Assembly (NCBI GenBank): GCA_018398765.1
Contig: JAHBMJ010000302.1
Coordinates: 5,001-31,340 of the forward strand
Length of the DNA stretch: 26,340 nucleotides
Source of the DNA: Chromera velia
Taxonomy: Eukaryota > Sar > Chromeraceae
Direction: 5' to 3'
Below are positions 1 to 9,721 of the stretch, piece after piece. The translations under genes were made by a program, and so were the position numbers. Numbering within the stretch: position 1 is the first letter of the stretch; every line of letters begins with the position of its first letter. The notes below the pieces were generated by a model. The model made no database searches, had not been told where the DNA came from, and worked only from the letters and a program-made list of their open reading frames with translations.

Positions 1-757
1 AAAGGACGTGCCAGTTCTGTCAAGGGTGGTTGGGAATCGAGGTGGTGGAAGATGAAATCTATCTGGTGACAGAATGTCCTATTTTTGACAGAAAGAAAGC
101 AGAGATGTTTAGAAATTAAGATAGAAGAGAAATGGGACAGCAAGATGGAAGAAAGAGCCAGAATGGCAGCCACAGAAAGAGAAGGGCTCAACAGAGAAGA
201 GGGAAAAAGAGACAACTCAACGCTTTTCTGCTTTTTGTTGAATGAATGTCATGCCAGAGTGGATAAGTTTTTGGGATGGGCGTCATTCAGACGCAGGGTG
301 TTTGAGGAGTGTCCAGGATGGTACGGACACATAGAGGGAGACGCTCTGACGGCCAGACATGTAGGAATCACCGGAAGGCAGCGGGCGATCAAGAGACTAA
401 CAAAAGAATATGAGGAGACAATTGATAACTTAGAGACGACTGAAGGAGCGTTAGGGTGGGGAAAGAGGAAGCCGCAGAAGAAGATTGATAAAGCAAACAA
501 GAAGAGCGAGGAAGCCCAAATCGTATGCCGTTTCAGATCGATTTTCAGGCCGGAAAGCCAACGCGGATCCAGAGCCGTGGCTCGAACAACGAACAATCAT
601 GCAGCAGCGGCCAGGGCAACAGACTCTGGTGGGCCCCGAAGGTGGGGTCTGATACCTCAGCTTAGGCTGGGGAACGCCCCGCCCTGCTAGCTCTGGCGAC
701 AGATAGATATAGCGGGAAGGCCCTAGGGTAGAACATATCAATCAATCAATCAATCTA
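1..757 (+). mobile_element. 3' end of a degenerate non-LTR (LINE) retrotransposon
   Basis: Frame 3 from position 3 to the stop at 117-119 reads as the C-terminal zinc-knuckle tail that follows the reverse transcriptase of many LINEs: a CxxC pair (RTCQFC), an acidic stretch and an EC-P-x-F-x-R ending (TECPIFDRKK). A second open frame (85-690) overlaps it and carries a charged, Lys/Glu-rich continuation, which suggests a frameshift in a decayed copy. The last 100 bases before the tail are GC-rich with self-complementary G/C runs, as in a LINE 3' UTR. The element ends in a short tandem tail of AATC units (about 738-755), the kind of tail made by target-primed reverse transcription. The 5' part lies outside the window, so no RT or endonuclease domain can be checked. 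The clade is not assigned. Confidence 0.6.
85..690 (+). pseudogene. Frameshifted C-terminal remnant of the LINE ORF
   Basis: This open frame of 201 codons begins inside the zinc-knuckle tail of the LINE protein but in another frame, and it has no ATG at its first codon. It is rich in Lys, Glu and Arg for the first two thirds and then runs into what looks like the element's 3' UTR. The likely reading is that an indel between about 85 and 117 moved the original frame. I cannot tell whether the last third was ever coding. It is not a host gene. Confidence 0.35.
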
Positions 758-1134
758 GATATTACATAAAATGTTATAATGGATGCAATAGAGATGCTAA
801 AATGACTCACAGATATTATACCACTGTTTTTTTTTAAAAAAATGCTTGAACAGCTAGTTGAACAGCTTTACAAGCACTGATATTTTTATCCATAGTTTTT
901 TTCTAGCACTTTTACATACGGTATTGATCTAAAAGTATCAGATATGTATGCAGAAAACATCTTTGAAAGCTACAATCAAAGCTGAGAAAGTGATACTTCG
1001 ACCGGACTAGCTCAAGATCTCTGTCACGCAGGAGGCCGCTACCAAAGACTCCAGAGTACGATGGGTCCTCCTGCATAAATTGTGTACAGTTGAGCCTCAA
1101 CTTAAAAACTTTGAGCTGAGAAAAGTCCTAAAAT
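758..1134. other. AT-rich spacer, no gene
   Basis: The stretch after the LINE tail is AT-rich up to about 1000, with a poly-T/poly-A run at 829-842, and has no credible reading frame. Its right part should contain the 3' UTR of the minus-strand LIN9-like gene that stops at 1135. The composition resembles the AT-rich island at 15096-15790, so both may be remains of one repeat family. Confidence 0.4.
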
Positions 1135-4100
1135 TCAAGACACGTACGGCATTCCTGAAGCACTTCCAAGGCGTTCTAGCTCCGTATCGACCACTGCTAG
1201 CTGATCGATCCACCACAAATACTTTCCCCGAATGTCGGAAGGCGGTACCGCAGAGTTTTGGGGGCTTGTGGTGGGACAATGGTTCGGGTGATGGGGCGGA
1301 AGTGTTCCTGCCTGATCGGAGTGCAGATGGGGGGAGCTGGTAAGAGTGGGAGACTGCGTGGCTGTCGGTGCCACAGGTCCGTTGCTCGCTGCAGCTGCGG
1401 GACCGTTTGGCTCCTTCTCGTCTTTTTTGAGAGGAGGCGAGAGGTCCAACAAAATCCCTGCATGGTTCTCCGAAACTTTTGGGCCGGCCTTGGCTTTTGC
1501 GTCTACCCAGACTGGTTTGTCTGGGAAGAAGAGAGAAAGGCCTGTCTCGTCTGGAATGTCAGGAAGAAAGTCTCGAGGGAGAGACTGGTCGGAAGAGGAT
1601 GACAGTCGCTTTCGAAGCTGCAAGAAGCGAAAGGAATAGAAAAATCGAAACGCTTTCCCACTTTCAGAGGGGTGCCCGTGTATTGGAAGAAGGCTGGCTG
1701 AGAGCGGAACGGAACCAAACAATTGAGATATTGGGGAGAGAGTCACCCAAAGTTGTCAGAAGGCTGTCGCTGTGAGATTCGCTGTTGCTAAAATTGAGAC
1801 ATCTCAAGCGCACGTCGACAGAGGTTGGGGGATCTCTCTGCCTCGGTAGGGTGCATGCAGCTGCAATTAAGTGGACGCGTAATTGAATACTCCCCCGGAG
1901 CAAAAAGAAAAAAAGAGAAGAAGAAAATTCATCCTCTGCACATGCACATACAGGGACTTACTGATCAGTCGACTCACCTCTCGAAGGAGGGCGACTATCT
2001 GGAAGCGTCGTTCGGTGGCTCGCCAGTGTTTGGAAGCGACGAGTGCTTGAGCTGCGCGTGTATCGATCAACATATTTAGTTATTGGTTTATCTCGATGAG
2101 ACTGTCAAAAAAGAACCAGAAAGACAGCAGGAGAGCGTCGAATGAAAACGAAAAAACAGGTGGACACTTGCAAAGAGACTTCACAGTACTTCTGCGGGTT
2201 TGCAAAGCACAATTGCACAGATCGGCACATGGTTGTCGATGATTTCGAATTCACCCCTCTCGACTTTTGCTCTCAATTGATGGGTTGCCCAAAAGAATTG
2301 CTAGAGCGCTTCCGCTCAGGTCTCGATCAGGCACCGAGTTCCAACGCACCTTCTTCCACCTCCGAAATTGCGGGAGTGTACGGATTGGAGTCCGTCATAA
2401 ACGCCAGGCGCTCCCGAATTTCCCTCAATTCCTCCTCCGAGCGTGCGGGTTCAGCTGAAAGAAGGAAAACAAAACGCATGGCCATGTATACACAAGTGTT
2501 CTTTTTCTTTTTCAAATTTTCAGCCCCTTCAGCTGCTTCTCTGGAAGTGCCGGTTGAAGCGTGCGTTCAGCTAAGGAAGGAGAAGCGAAGTCGAATGCAA
2601 GAGACGGCAAGAAAAGAGCTCAATGAGGCAACAACGTCACATGTCATGACAAGCGACCAGATTCAAGACATAAGGTAAGACGTGAATTTGCCCATCAAAA
2701 TATCACAAACTTTGCAACTCCATTCTCGCTGACTTCCACTGGCTGTCTGCATTGCAGAAGAGACTGGCACAGTCACGACCTGTGTCTGCCCATTCATTCT
2801 CATCTCCACAAACCGCACTACCCGCCTCTCTGCTTTGCTGACCGATTTGGCTGCTATCTAGAAGACGCCAGTGTGTGAGAAAAGGGAGTCCCGACACGCC
2901 ACCTGGTGGTGGGAACTCTTTGCCAATTCCGGTGCGGTCTGCTGATTTTCGCACCACACCCCCGTCCCCATCCACCTGCCGCTGTGCTAACGGCATAATG
3001 TCATACAGTTTCACTGTCACGGGAGTCTCTTCAGAGGCCAAGCGAACCTTCAGCATCCTGCACAAGGAAGGAGCATATGAAGATGCATATGTACGAGAGC
3101 CAGCCGCAAATACACAGCCTCACGAGCTTCTCTCATAATTCCTGCGGCTGACGGCAGCACACGGAAAGAAAATGAAAAAAAGAGATTTATTGTGGGACGA
3201 CTAAAGTGGTTTCAGTCCCCTCCGCTCGCTGCTCATCTTTTCCTTCTACTCACCCCATCATGGCAGAAGAGGGGTCTGAGCAAATCTCTGCCTCTCGCAA
3301 ATCCCTTCGAGAATCCACCACAAGGCAGGGAAGTCCGCTTGCAGAATCCAAAGGGGGGGACACGAGACCGTAGCTTGCCGCTGCCAGACGCCCCATATTG
3401 TGCGGAATGATCTGAAATCATCCACATGTACATACATACATACATACATGTATACATCGAGACATGCAAACATACATACATGTATCGATGCAGACGTACA
3501 TTCACTTCCATTCCAACGAATTGGTGGGTGCCAATGCAAGCAGATGCTCCTAATAGTAAAATTCCGTATAACCAAAGACAAAGGTCTCACATGGAGGCTT
3601 TTTTTCTTGTCTCCTTTCTTCCTGTGACCCTGCTTGCTTGGAAGGCGTTTTGAGTCCTGTCTCTGTAGGCCTCGCCATTCAAGAAGCTCAGGGGGCAGTC
3701 TTGTTGATTTCATTCGACCGGACGAGCACTCAAACAACCAAGCTACCTGAAGAAATTGCTCACCGAGAAGAATGGACGAAGTTCACGAAAATGAACGATC
3801 TCTGCCCTTCTTCCCGCGAGAAGACGCCCCACTGCGTCCCTGAACCTGCTCAGCCTCGAGCGTTCCTTTTCCAGTTGCTTCCATGTCAACACCACCGGCT
3901 CCCCACCCGTGCACCGCAAGAGCTGCCAGGAGCGGCGGGGCAACTTCAGCCCCCCCCCGGGGTGTGGAAATGGCGGAATCCTTTTTACCAAAAAGTCTTC
4001 TCTACCCTCCCCTCCGCATCCGTCAGTTTGGTCGCCCCCAACGCCGTAAGGGCCATTTACACTCTTCTCCCTCGATGACGACTGGACGGGTTTGACCCTT

Positions 4101-5255
4101 TCGTGCGGCCATTTGTGTCGGTGTCCCAGGCCCCACTGTCTAATCATGGCCGCGAGATCTGACACACCGAGAAAGGCCACGTCAATCGGGGACATGAAAA
4201 ACTCGAAACGGGCCCACTCCCTCCCCAGCCCTGTCAAAAGAGACTCCAAAGAACATTTCAGGGCAACACTCGAGGAGGGAGACTTCAAGAGAATTTCCTC
4301 AAACCCCATCTGCATTCAAAAACATCAAGAAATGGTATCGTTTTCATAATGGAATAGTGCTCTACTCAGGGTGACAGTAGACTTCAGGAAGACCCACCGA
4401 TTCTAACGACCGTGGGGAGGAATCATCGCTGAAACAGAGAAGACGAGATGCAGTGCATTTTATGACAAACACAAAACTCGGACAGCAGAGAACAGAAGAC
4501 TGAAGCACCGCAAAATCAATTCACCGACAGAGGAAAGGGTGGTTGGGGGAGAAAGGGAGCCAAAGGGTGGAGCAAGCAAAGAATGTATGCGCGCGTGCCT
4601 CGTTTTACCAAAATAAGCACCACAAGGAGGAACAGGAACCGCAGAATCAGACTGACCAATGCGGGAGGAGGCGCTTGTGCCGGGGCCGTATCCGAAATTG
4701 AAAATGGACTCCCTTCTTCAGCCTTTCCCTTCCGTTCTCGACGAGCCTTCTCCGTTTTGGCTTTCGGTCTGCTCAGATATGGAGGCGATTGTCGGAAAAA
4801 TAAGAGATAATTGTGCTTGCTGTCTCTTTGTTGAGGAGAACACTGGATTCGAGGAGAACGGCCGAACGAAAAGGGCACATGCGAAGAAGGAAGGAACGGA
4901 GAATTGAAAGGATTTCCTTGCTGCACGTTTCTTTGCCGAGACGGAGATAACTTCCACATCGCAGAATGAATGAACACATAAAGTGACATTGGATTGTTCT
5001 TTGTTCCCTTGGCACCCCAGGCTTCATATTGCAAGTGCAATTTTTACGCAAACAAACGAAATGTTCTTCACAAACTCACCCAGACGCGCGGCCTTTTTCC
5101 TCTGCCGAGGCTGCTGCAGTGTAAGCAGCCTGTAAGATTGCCTCCTCTTCCCTCTCCCTAATTGATTCTCTTCTCTTCTGAGGCCGCCCGATCGTACCGG
5201 GACCCCGGACCTGTCTGACCCACTGTGCCCCCTGGGCCTCAGAGCATCGCATCAA
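1135..5255 (-). CDS. LIN9: LIN9/ALY-type DIRP-domain protein (MuvB/DREAM complex subunit), nine-exon block
   Basis: Exons on the minus strand: 5255-5080, 4768-4657, 4309-3764, 3662-3591, 3411-3254, 3057-2780, 2454-2350, 2051-1978, 1617-1135. All junctions are GT-AG, the phases agree throughout, and the sum is 2004 nt (667 residues). Block residues 126-158 (REWARFEFFMSPIDVAFL) match the first half of the DIRP domain. Residues 217-256 (LPRRSWQLLR, then LTWKQLEKERSRLSRFR) match its second half, the LTRxEWxxIR...FLxEERxxLxxFR pattern of LIN9/ALY. Residues 356-378 (KVRLASEETPVTVKLYDIMP) match the segment after DIRP that reads YRVQFDRPELGVxxVxDxDVMP in the family. About 58 extra residues split the DIRP domain, with no convincing intron there. 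The N-terminal 96 residues are a charged coil; the C-terminal exon is Pro/Ser-rich. LIN9 proteins act in the nucleus in cell-cycle gene control. The start at 5255 is only the first ATG of an exon preceded by TTGCAG, so the gene probably begins further upstream. The weakest junctions are the 2780 donor (GTCGTG) and the 2051 acceptor. Confidence 0.7.
3425..3485. repeat. (TACA)n microsatellite
   Basis: Interrupted TACA/CATA tetranucleotide units lie in the intron between the fourth and fifth exons of the LIN9-like block. They produce spurious Tyr/Met/Val-rich frames on both strands and are not coding. Confidence 0.7.
3830..4222 (-). other. DIRP domain with internal insertion
   Basis: The region lies in the third exon of the LIN9-like gene. 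The first half (4222-4124) holds the aromatic WARFEFF and SPID core; the second half (about 3955-3830) holds the PRRSW...LR and FLE-like KQLEKER helices. Between them about 58 residues, rich in Gly, His, Lys and Ser, have no match in the family as I know it. The frame is open across the insertion. A donor-like GTAAAA at 3988-3983 exists, but no good pyrimidine-rich acceptor follows before the second half, so I read it as coding. Confidence 0.55.
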
Positions 5256-5762
5256 CACTACTGCAATTCATTCAGCAAAGGTACAAGCAAAAAGGTTGAA
5301 ATCAAAACGGGACAGATCACACACCAGACACGACTGACAGTCCTCACTCATGTACTTTTTTTTGGGAGTGAAGGATCGCAACAAAAAGGACCATTGAAAG
5401 CGCCCAGAACAATGACGAGGATCAGTGTTTTGGAGAGTGAATGAGAAGAGGTTGAAACAGGAAAAAGAAGCAAGTACACGAATGCAGTGATGAAAGAAGG
5501 ACAAAATCGCGAGGAATGAGGATGAGCGACGATCAAGATCGATCGAACATGAACGAACATAAGTTGTACAGTTTCTAAAGAGAAATCAAAACGCAAAGAG
5601 ACCAAAGACAAATGAACAACAGTGCCCGTCTGTGTGTGTCTCCCTCAGGCTTTGTGAGTGTCTGGATTGTGTGTCTACATTGGCGCATCAATCTTCTTCT
5701 TCAAGTGCTGGATTGTATTCATTTGTCGCCAGGAAACACCCCTATCTCACATGTACCGGGGG
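5256..5762. other. Spacer or intron between the two minus-strand coding blocks
   Basis: No protein-like frame is seen. On the minus strand a good acceptor (AATTGCAG) ends at 5263, directly before the first LIN9 exon frame, and a phase-1 donor candidate (GTCGGT) lies at 5821 in the upstream block. The stretch is therefore best explained as most of an intron that joins the blocks, or else as the gap between two tandem genes. Confidence 0.35.
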
Positions 5763-7588
5763 TCAGGCGAATCGCACAGACATGATCGAGAGTTGCCTTG
5801 AAAGGAGGGAGCGTGACCGACCTTTCCGTTCGACTGCCCCCATCGCATCTGCTTTCGGCTCAGCGTCCGCACGGTTGAGCCTCAAGAGACCTGTTGTGCG
5901 TCGGCGTATCCATGGACAGGTCCTCGGCATCTGCATGAAGGGCTCAACAGGGCAGGAGTTGAAGTCGAGACTCTCTCGAATGGGGAACGTGCTGCTACTG
6001 CTACTACTACTGCTACTGCTGCTGTGAGACGACGGCTCTGCCCATCCACCGATCACTTTCAAAACCGTTCCTCCTTCTCCCTCAGTCTCGAAGGCCCTTG
6101 ACGCAGAGGGAAGAGATGCGACTGCTTCAGCAGTCCGCTTTTCGCCCTTCCGAGCCTTTTTCTGAGGGGCTCTGGGTTTCTGTTCTCCCTCTTCGTCCTC
6201 CTCTTCCAACAGATCATCCAGGGGATCTGGCTCCCGCTTTATTGAACGTCCCTGCCCCCCCAGCCCTGCAGAGTCCCCAAACTGCTCTTGACCTCCTATC
6301 CCCCCACGACTGGCATCGAATACCCCTCCGTCACCCCTGTGAATCCCGTCAACCCTCCCCTGTTGCTTCTCTGCCTCCCCCCCCTCCTCCTCTTCCTCCA
6401 ACAAGGCATCGTCGAGAGAGCGCTCAGACAATCGGCCGTCAAGCCGCAGCCTCTCCCTTCCTTCTGATAGTGCAGGCAAAGTAAAGTCTCCTACCCCTCC
6501 GGAGACGGCGGCTGCCGAGCTAGAAGACGCGGCAGTGAGAGCGTCCTTGGCCCTGACCTGGCTGCCGTCAGGTGCGAATAAGAAATGAGGCCGGCTTCTC
6601 ATCAGGGAGACGCGAATGACAGGAAGATCCTGAGAGTTGGGGGTTGGGGACTGCGGAGGGGGATGGCGGGGGGAGACGGAGGGCTTCGGGGCTTCGACTG
6701 GTGCTGGACGAGGCTCGGCCTTTTCTCTCCCGTCGCCGCCTGGCGATCCGGGGGGCTTTTTCGGTGCTCTTTGACGCAAGCGCATGTGCATGGAGCCCGA
6801 AGAGCCCTGCTTTGGCGCGGGGACGGGGGATGTGGATCTTCCCCGTCTCTCCTGCTGAACTCCGTCTGTCTCTTCAGCGGCAGAAACTGGATCCTGCATT
6901 TCTGTGTCGGCTGGCCGACCGTATCCCTCCTCCTGCGCACGCTCCCACACGGACTGAGGGTCGGGGAACGCACCACACGCATCACCAGGCCATGTTTCCC
7001 TCAGTTTCAGGTGGAGAAGGGAAAGACGCGCGAAATCTTTGTGGGGCGTCTCGGCAGCTATTTGTGAGAGCAGCGCGTCTCTCTTTTCGTCTCCTGAGGG
7101 ACGGTCTGCTTCTGCGGACGCGAGTGAGTTCCATCGCCCCACGAAATCCCGGATCTCCGTCTCCTCCCTGCAATGAAACACATGAGCAGCAGTAAGGGGG
7201 CTATGTATGCGCAATGAGCCAGGCACGCGGAGAGGTACAAGAGGCAATTGACCAGATACGCGCGGCGTCCATTCGAACGAGACGGCCGATGTTGAGAGGG
7301 AAGTCTCGGACCCCAGAACGCAAAATCCACCCTGTACCAGTGGAGCTGAGCTATTCGTGTTCACAGAAGGCCCTGCATATTGAGCTGGGGCGAGCTGGAT
7401 CAAAGGTTCACTCGAAAAGAAAGTCAAGGTGAGGGCCGTCTCCGGCTGTCTCCTCGGTGCTTCCCTCTTCCCCTGGCTGTAGAATCGAGCTCTGAATCGA
7501 GGCCGTTGTCTTTTCAGAGGGTTGGAGGAGAAGTTGAGGGGCCTTGTAATGGAATGACTTACTCCCCTCCCATTCTTTCATGGACCAT
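5763..7588 (-). CDS. Acidic, Ser-rich nuclear-type protein; probably the N-terminal half of the LIN9/ALY-like gene
   Basis: A short first exon 7588-7563 starts with ATG (MVHERMGG) and ends in phase 2 at a strong donor (GTAAGT). It joins the acceptor TCTACAG at 7477 to a frame open from 7476 to the TGA at 5763 (579 residues together). A 96-base intron at 7259-7164 may be spliced out without changing frame; it would bring EWTPR next to ETEIRDFVGRW, the W-T-P-x-E start of a SANT/Myb helix set, with later helices at LLSQIAAETPHKDFARLSLLHLKLRETW. Plant and algal ALY proteins carry a SANT domain before DIRP, so this fits the N-terminus of the downstream gene. The rest is low complexity: Pro-rich, then acidic runs (EEEEEGGEAE, DLLEEEDEEG), a Lys/Arg cluster that could be a nuclear signal, and a poly-Ser run encoded by AGC/AGT repeats near 5988-6025. 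It may instead be a separate gene of unknown function. Confidence 0.5.
5986..6025. repeat. (CTG/CTA)n trinucleotide run, poly-Ser codons on the minus strand
   Basis: CTG and CTA triplets on the plus strand read AGC/AGT on the minus strand and encode about a dozen Ser in the acidic protein. On the plus strand they give a poly-Leu shadow frame. The run contains several GTAGCA or GTAGTA donor-like words that could confuse splice prediction. Confidence 0.8.
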
Positions 7589-8509
7589 TCCTTTTCATTC
7601 AGCTCCAGCGAGCGCCGTCTCCGCAGCACTGATTTGACAGAGGAAAAAATTCTGGAGGTTTCAATTCGTGCCCCCCAAGCATGCATGCACTTCGTGCGAT
7701 CACGCGCGCGCTGAACGATGAGCTCGCGACTCCTCGGACCTCGGAGGGCGGCACATGCAGTCTCATATGTAGAGCTGTCTGGGCCCCAGGAAAAAATCCG
7801 CATACAGTTTTTCGTATGAACGGGATACACCCAACCAGTTGGGTGAGTGCCTCGGGGGGCCATTTAGGGGGTCCGCTCATATTTGAATGGTGCACACCAT
7901 CGGGGGCTTAGGCATGTCTTGTGCGTGGGGCGGGGGCCACGGCAACACCCACGAATTAAGTACGTATGCCTTTCGGGACCGCGCGAGCATGCACTTGCAA
8001 CTCCGTGCGAGTTACTTGAGGGGCACGCATGTGCGAAGTAATTCAGCGATCGCGGCTCCGTGCGAGTTGCTTGAGGGGCACATTTTGGAATTCATTAGAT
8101 AGAAGCGAACCCCCCCCCCCCGAAATGAAAAAATGCGTTATGCGAGTGCGTGCGATCTCAGGGCCTCTCGGCTGATCTCAGCAGAGCTGAGCTGCCCCCC
8201 GAGGCGACGTACTCGCGGTTTCTTCTTGGATACAAGACGGAGGCACTAACTAATTGGGCCCAAGAGAAGGAGTGTATCACGTGCTGCAATATGAGAGAAC
8301 GGATTCAATTGCCTGACCTTGATAGAAAAACACCACATGAAGTGACGTCAGAAAGTTGTTTGATAGCACACACGTATGCACACGTAGAGCTTCAGTGACA
8401 AACTGTAAGTTCATGTGCCTGGTCAGTAGAGTTGGATCATCTTCCTTGTCAGTACGCTCCAACACCAGAAGGCTGTCGCAGGTGAAGCCAGAGAAATAGT
8501 CCAGGCAAG
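7589..8509. promoter_or_regulatory. Divergent promoter region between the ALY-like and GMC genes
   Basis: The minus-strand ATG at 7588 and the plus-strand ATG at 8510 point away from each other, so this 921-base stretch must hold both promoters or a shared one. It is rich in CpG and in alternating GCATGC, CGCGCG and GTGCGAG words, has a 26-bp direct repeat at 8001 and 8056 and a run of C near 8110. No clear TATA box stands out. Small frames here are not convincing as genes. Confidence 0.45.
8001..8081 (+). repeat. 26-bp direct repeat, two copies 55 bp apart
   Basis: Copies at 8001-8026 and 8056-8081 share the core CTCCGTGCGAGTT-x-CTTGAGGGGCAC and differ at one base (A/G at the fourteenth position). 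Both lie in the divergent promoter about 430-510 bases upstream of the GMC start codon. Related GTGCGA words recur at 7693 and 8147. Confidence 0.75.
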
Positions 8510-9640
8510 ATGAGAGCCAAGCGCTTTTTCAAAGCGCTTGCTTCTCTTGGGTGGTTTGCACTTCAGCAATTGCCACCGGTGGAGGGAAATTTGGACATGG
8601 GGGAGAGATTAGAGTTTGGGGATTTCCTCAAGGGGTTGCCAAAGTTGGACAGCTCTGGCTTTGACTTTTCCAAATTGGATGATTCTTTTGCCGGAGACGA
8701 CGTCAGTGATTCTCCGATCCCCCCGATGGACTCTGGTCGTATGAAAGTGCCCGAAGGATTCAGCATTTCACTGGACGGGCTTTTTAAGAATTTCGCAGAT
8801 AAATCTCCTGCAATTGAAGAGGGGACATACGACTACATCGTCAACGGGGGGGGGGGTGCTGGATTGATCGTTGCACAAACCCTTGCAGAAAACGGCTACT
8901 CCGTTTTGGTCGTGGAAAGAGGCCCGACGAGGGAGGTGGCAGGGGACCCTGTGCAGTACAAGCGGTTCGTTGGGTATGAACGTCTGTACCGTCAGGTGAA
9001 TGAAAACGTCATTACCAGACAGGGCGTCAGATCGAATGCCGGTCGGGTTCTCTCGGGAGGCACAGCAATCAATCAGGGCATCATCATTGCAGAAACACCT
9101 GAGTACTTTGGCTGGCTCAACAGGGCACATGGAATCGATCTGGACATGACCCTCATCAATGAATCCTACGAATATGTCTTTAACCGAATGTCAGAGTCTC
9201 CGCAAACTGATTCCACACTCACGGGGGGTACTTTCGATCTGCCTCTCGACCACTTGAAGGAAGCGCTGACGGCCGAAGGTCAGTCAATTTTGGAAAACTT
9301 GGTGAGAATGCATGTTTGCGTGCCACCTCAACGTAGATCGAGACTTTTCTACGGTCATTCCCGCCGTAGACCCTTTTTAAGCCTCAAACTGCTCACTAGC
9401 TCCATCCATCACTGCAGGATTCTCCCCACATGATTTCCACAGCGAGACCCTTTTCACCGATGGGTGGTGGCAGACCTACAGCGCTTTCAACACAACGCCG
9501 GGCTCCTACCCGACAGAACCTCTGAACGAGATTGGAGTAAGAGCGGCGTCGGACAACTTTGTGGACTTCTCGCTCCCCAATTTGCGAATTGCAACGGATT
9601 CAACGGTGCTGAAGGTCTGCACGGACTTTGTCCTTGTCAA

Positions 9641-9721
<81 letters not shown>

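Noticed and set aside
3743-3988. Ending the DIRP exon at the GTAAAA donor at 3988 and starting the next at 3746
   Set aside because: The phases also fit, but this removes the second half of the DIRP domain (residues from PRRSW to ERSRLSRFR), which is clearly conserved.
4583-4810. A strong apparent membrane helix (LVSLILRFLFLLVVLIL) on the minus strand near 4600-4660
   Set aside because: It arises only by reading through the GTCAGT donor at 4656 into an intron; the spliced phase to the DIRP exon is perfect without it.
5632-6027. A plus-strand frame of 131 codons ending in poly-Leu
   Set aside because: The poly-Leu is the complement of the poly-Ser codons of the minus-strand gene, and the rest has no protein-like pattern.
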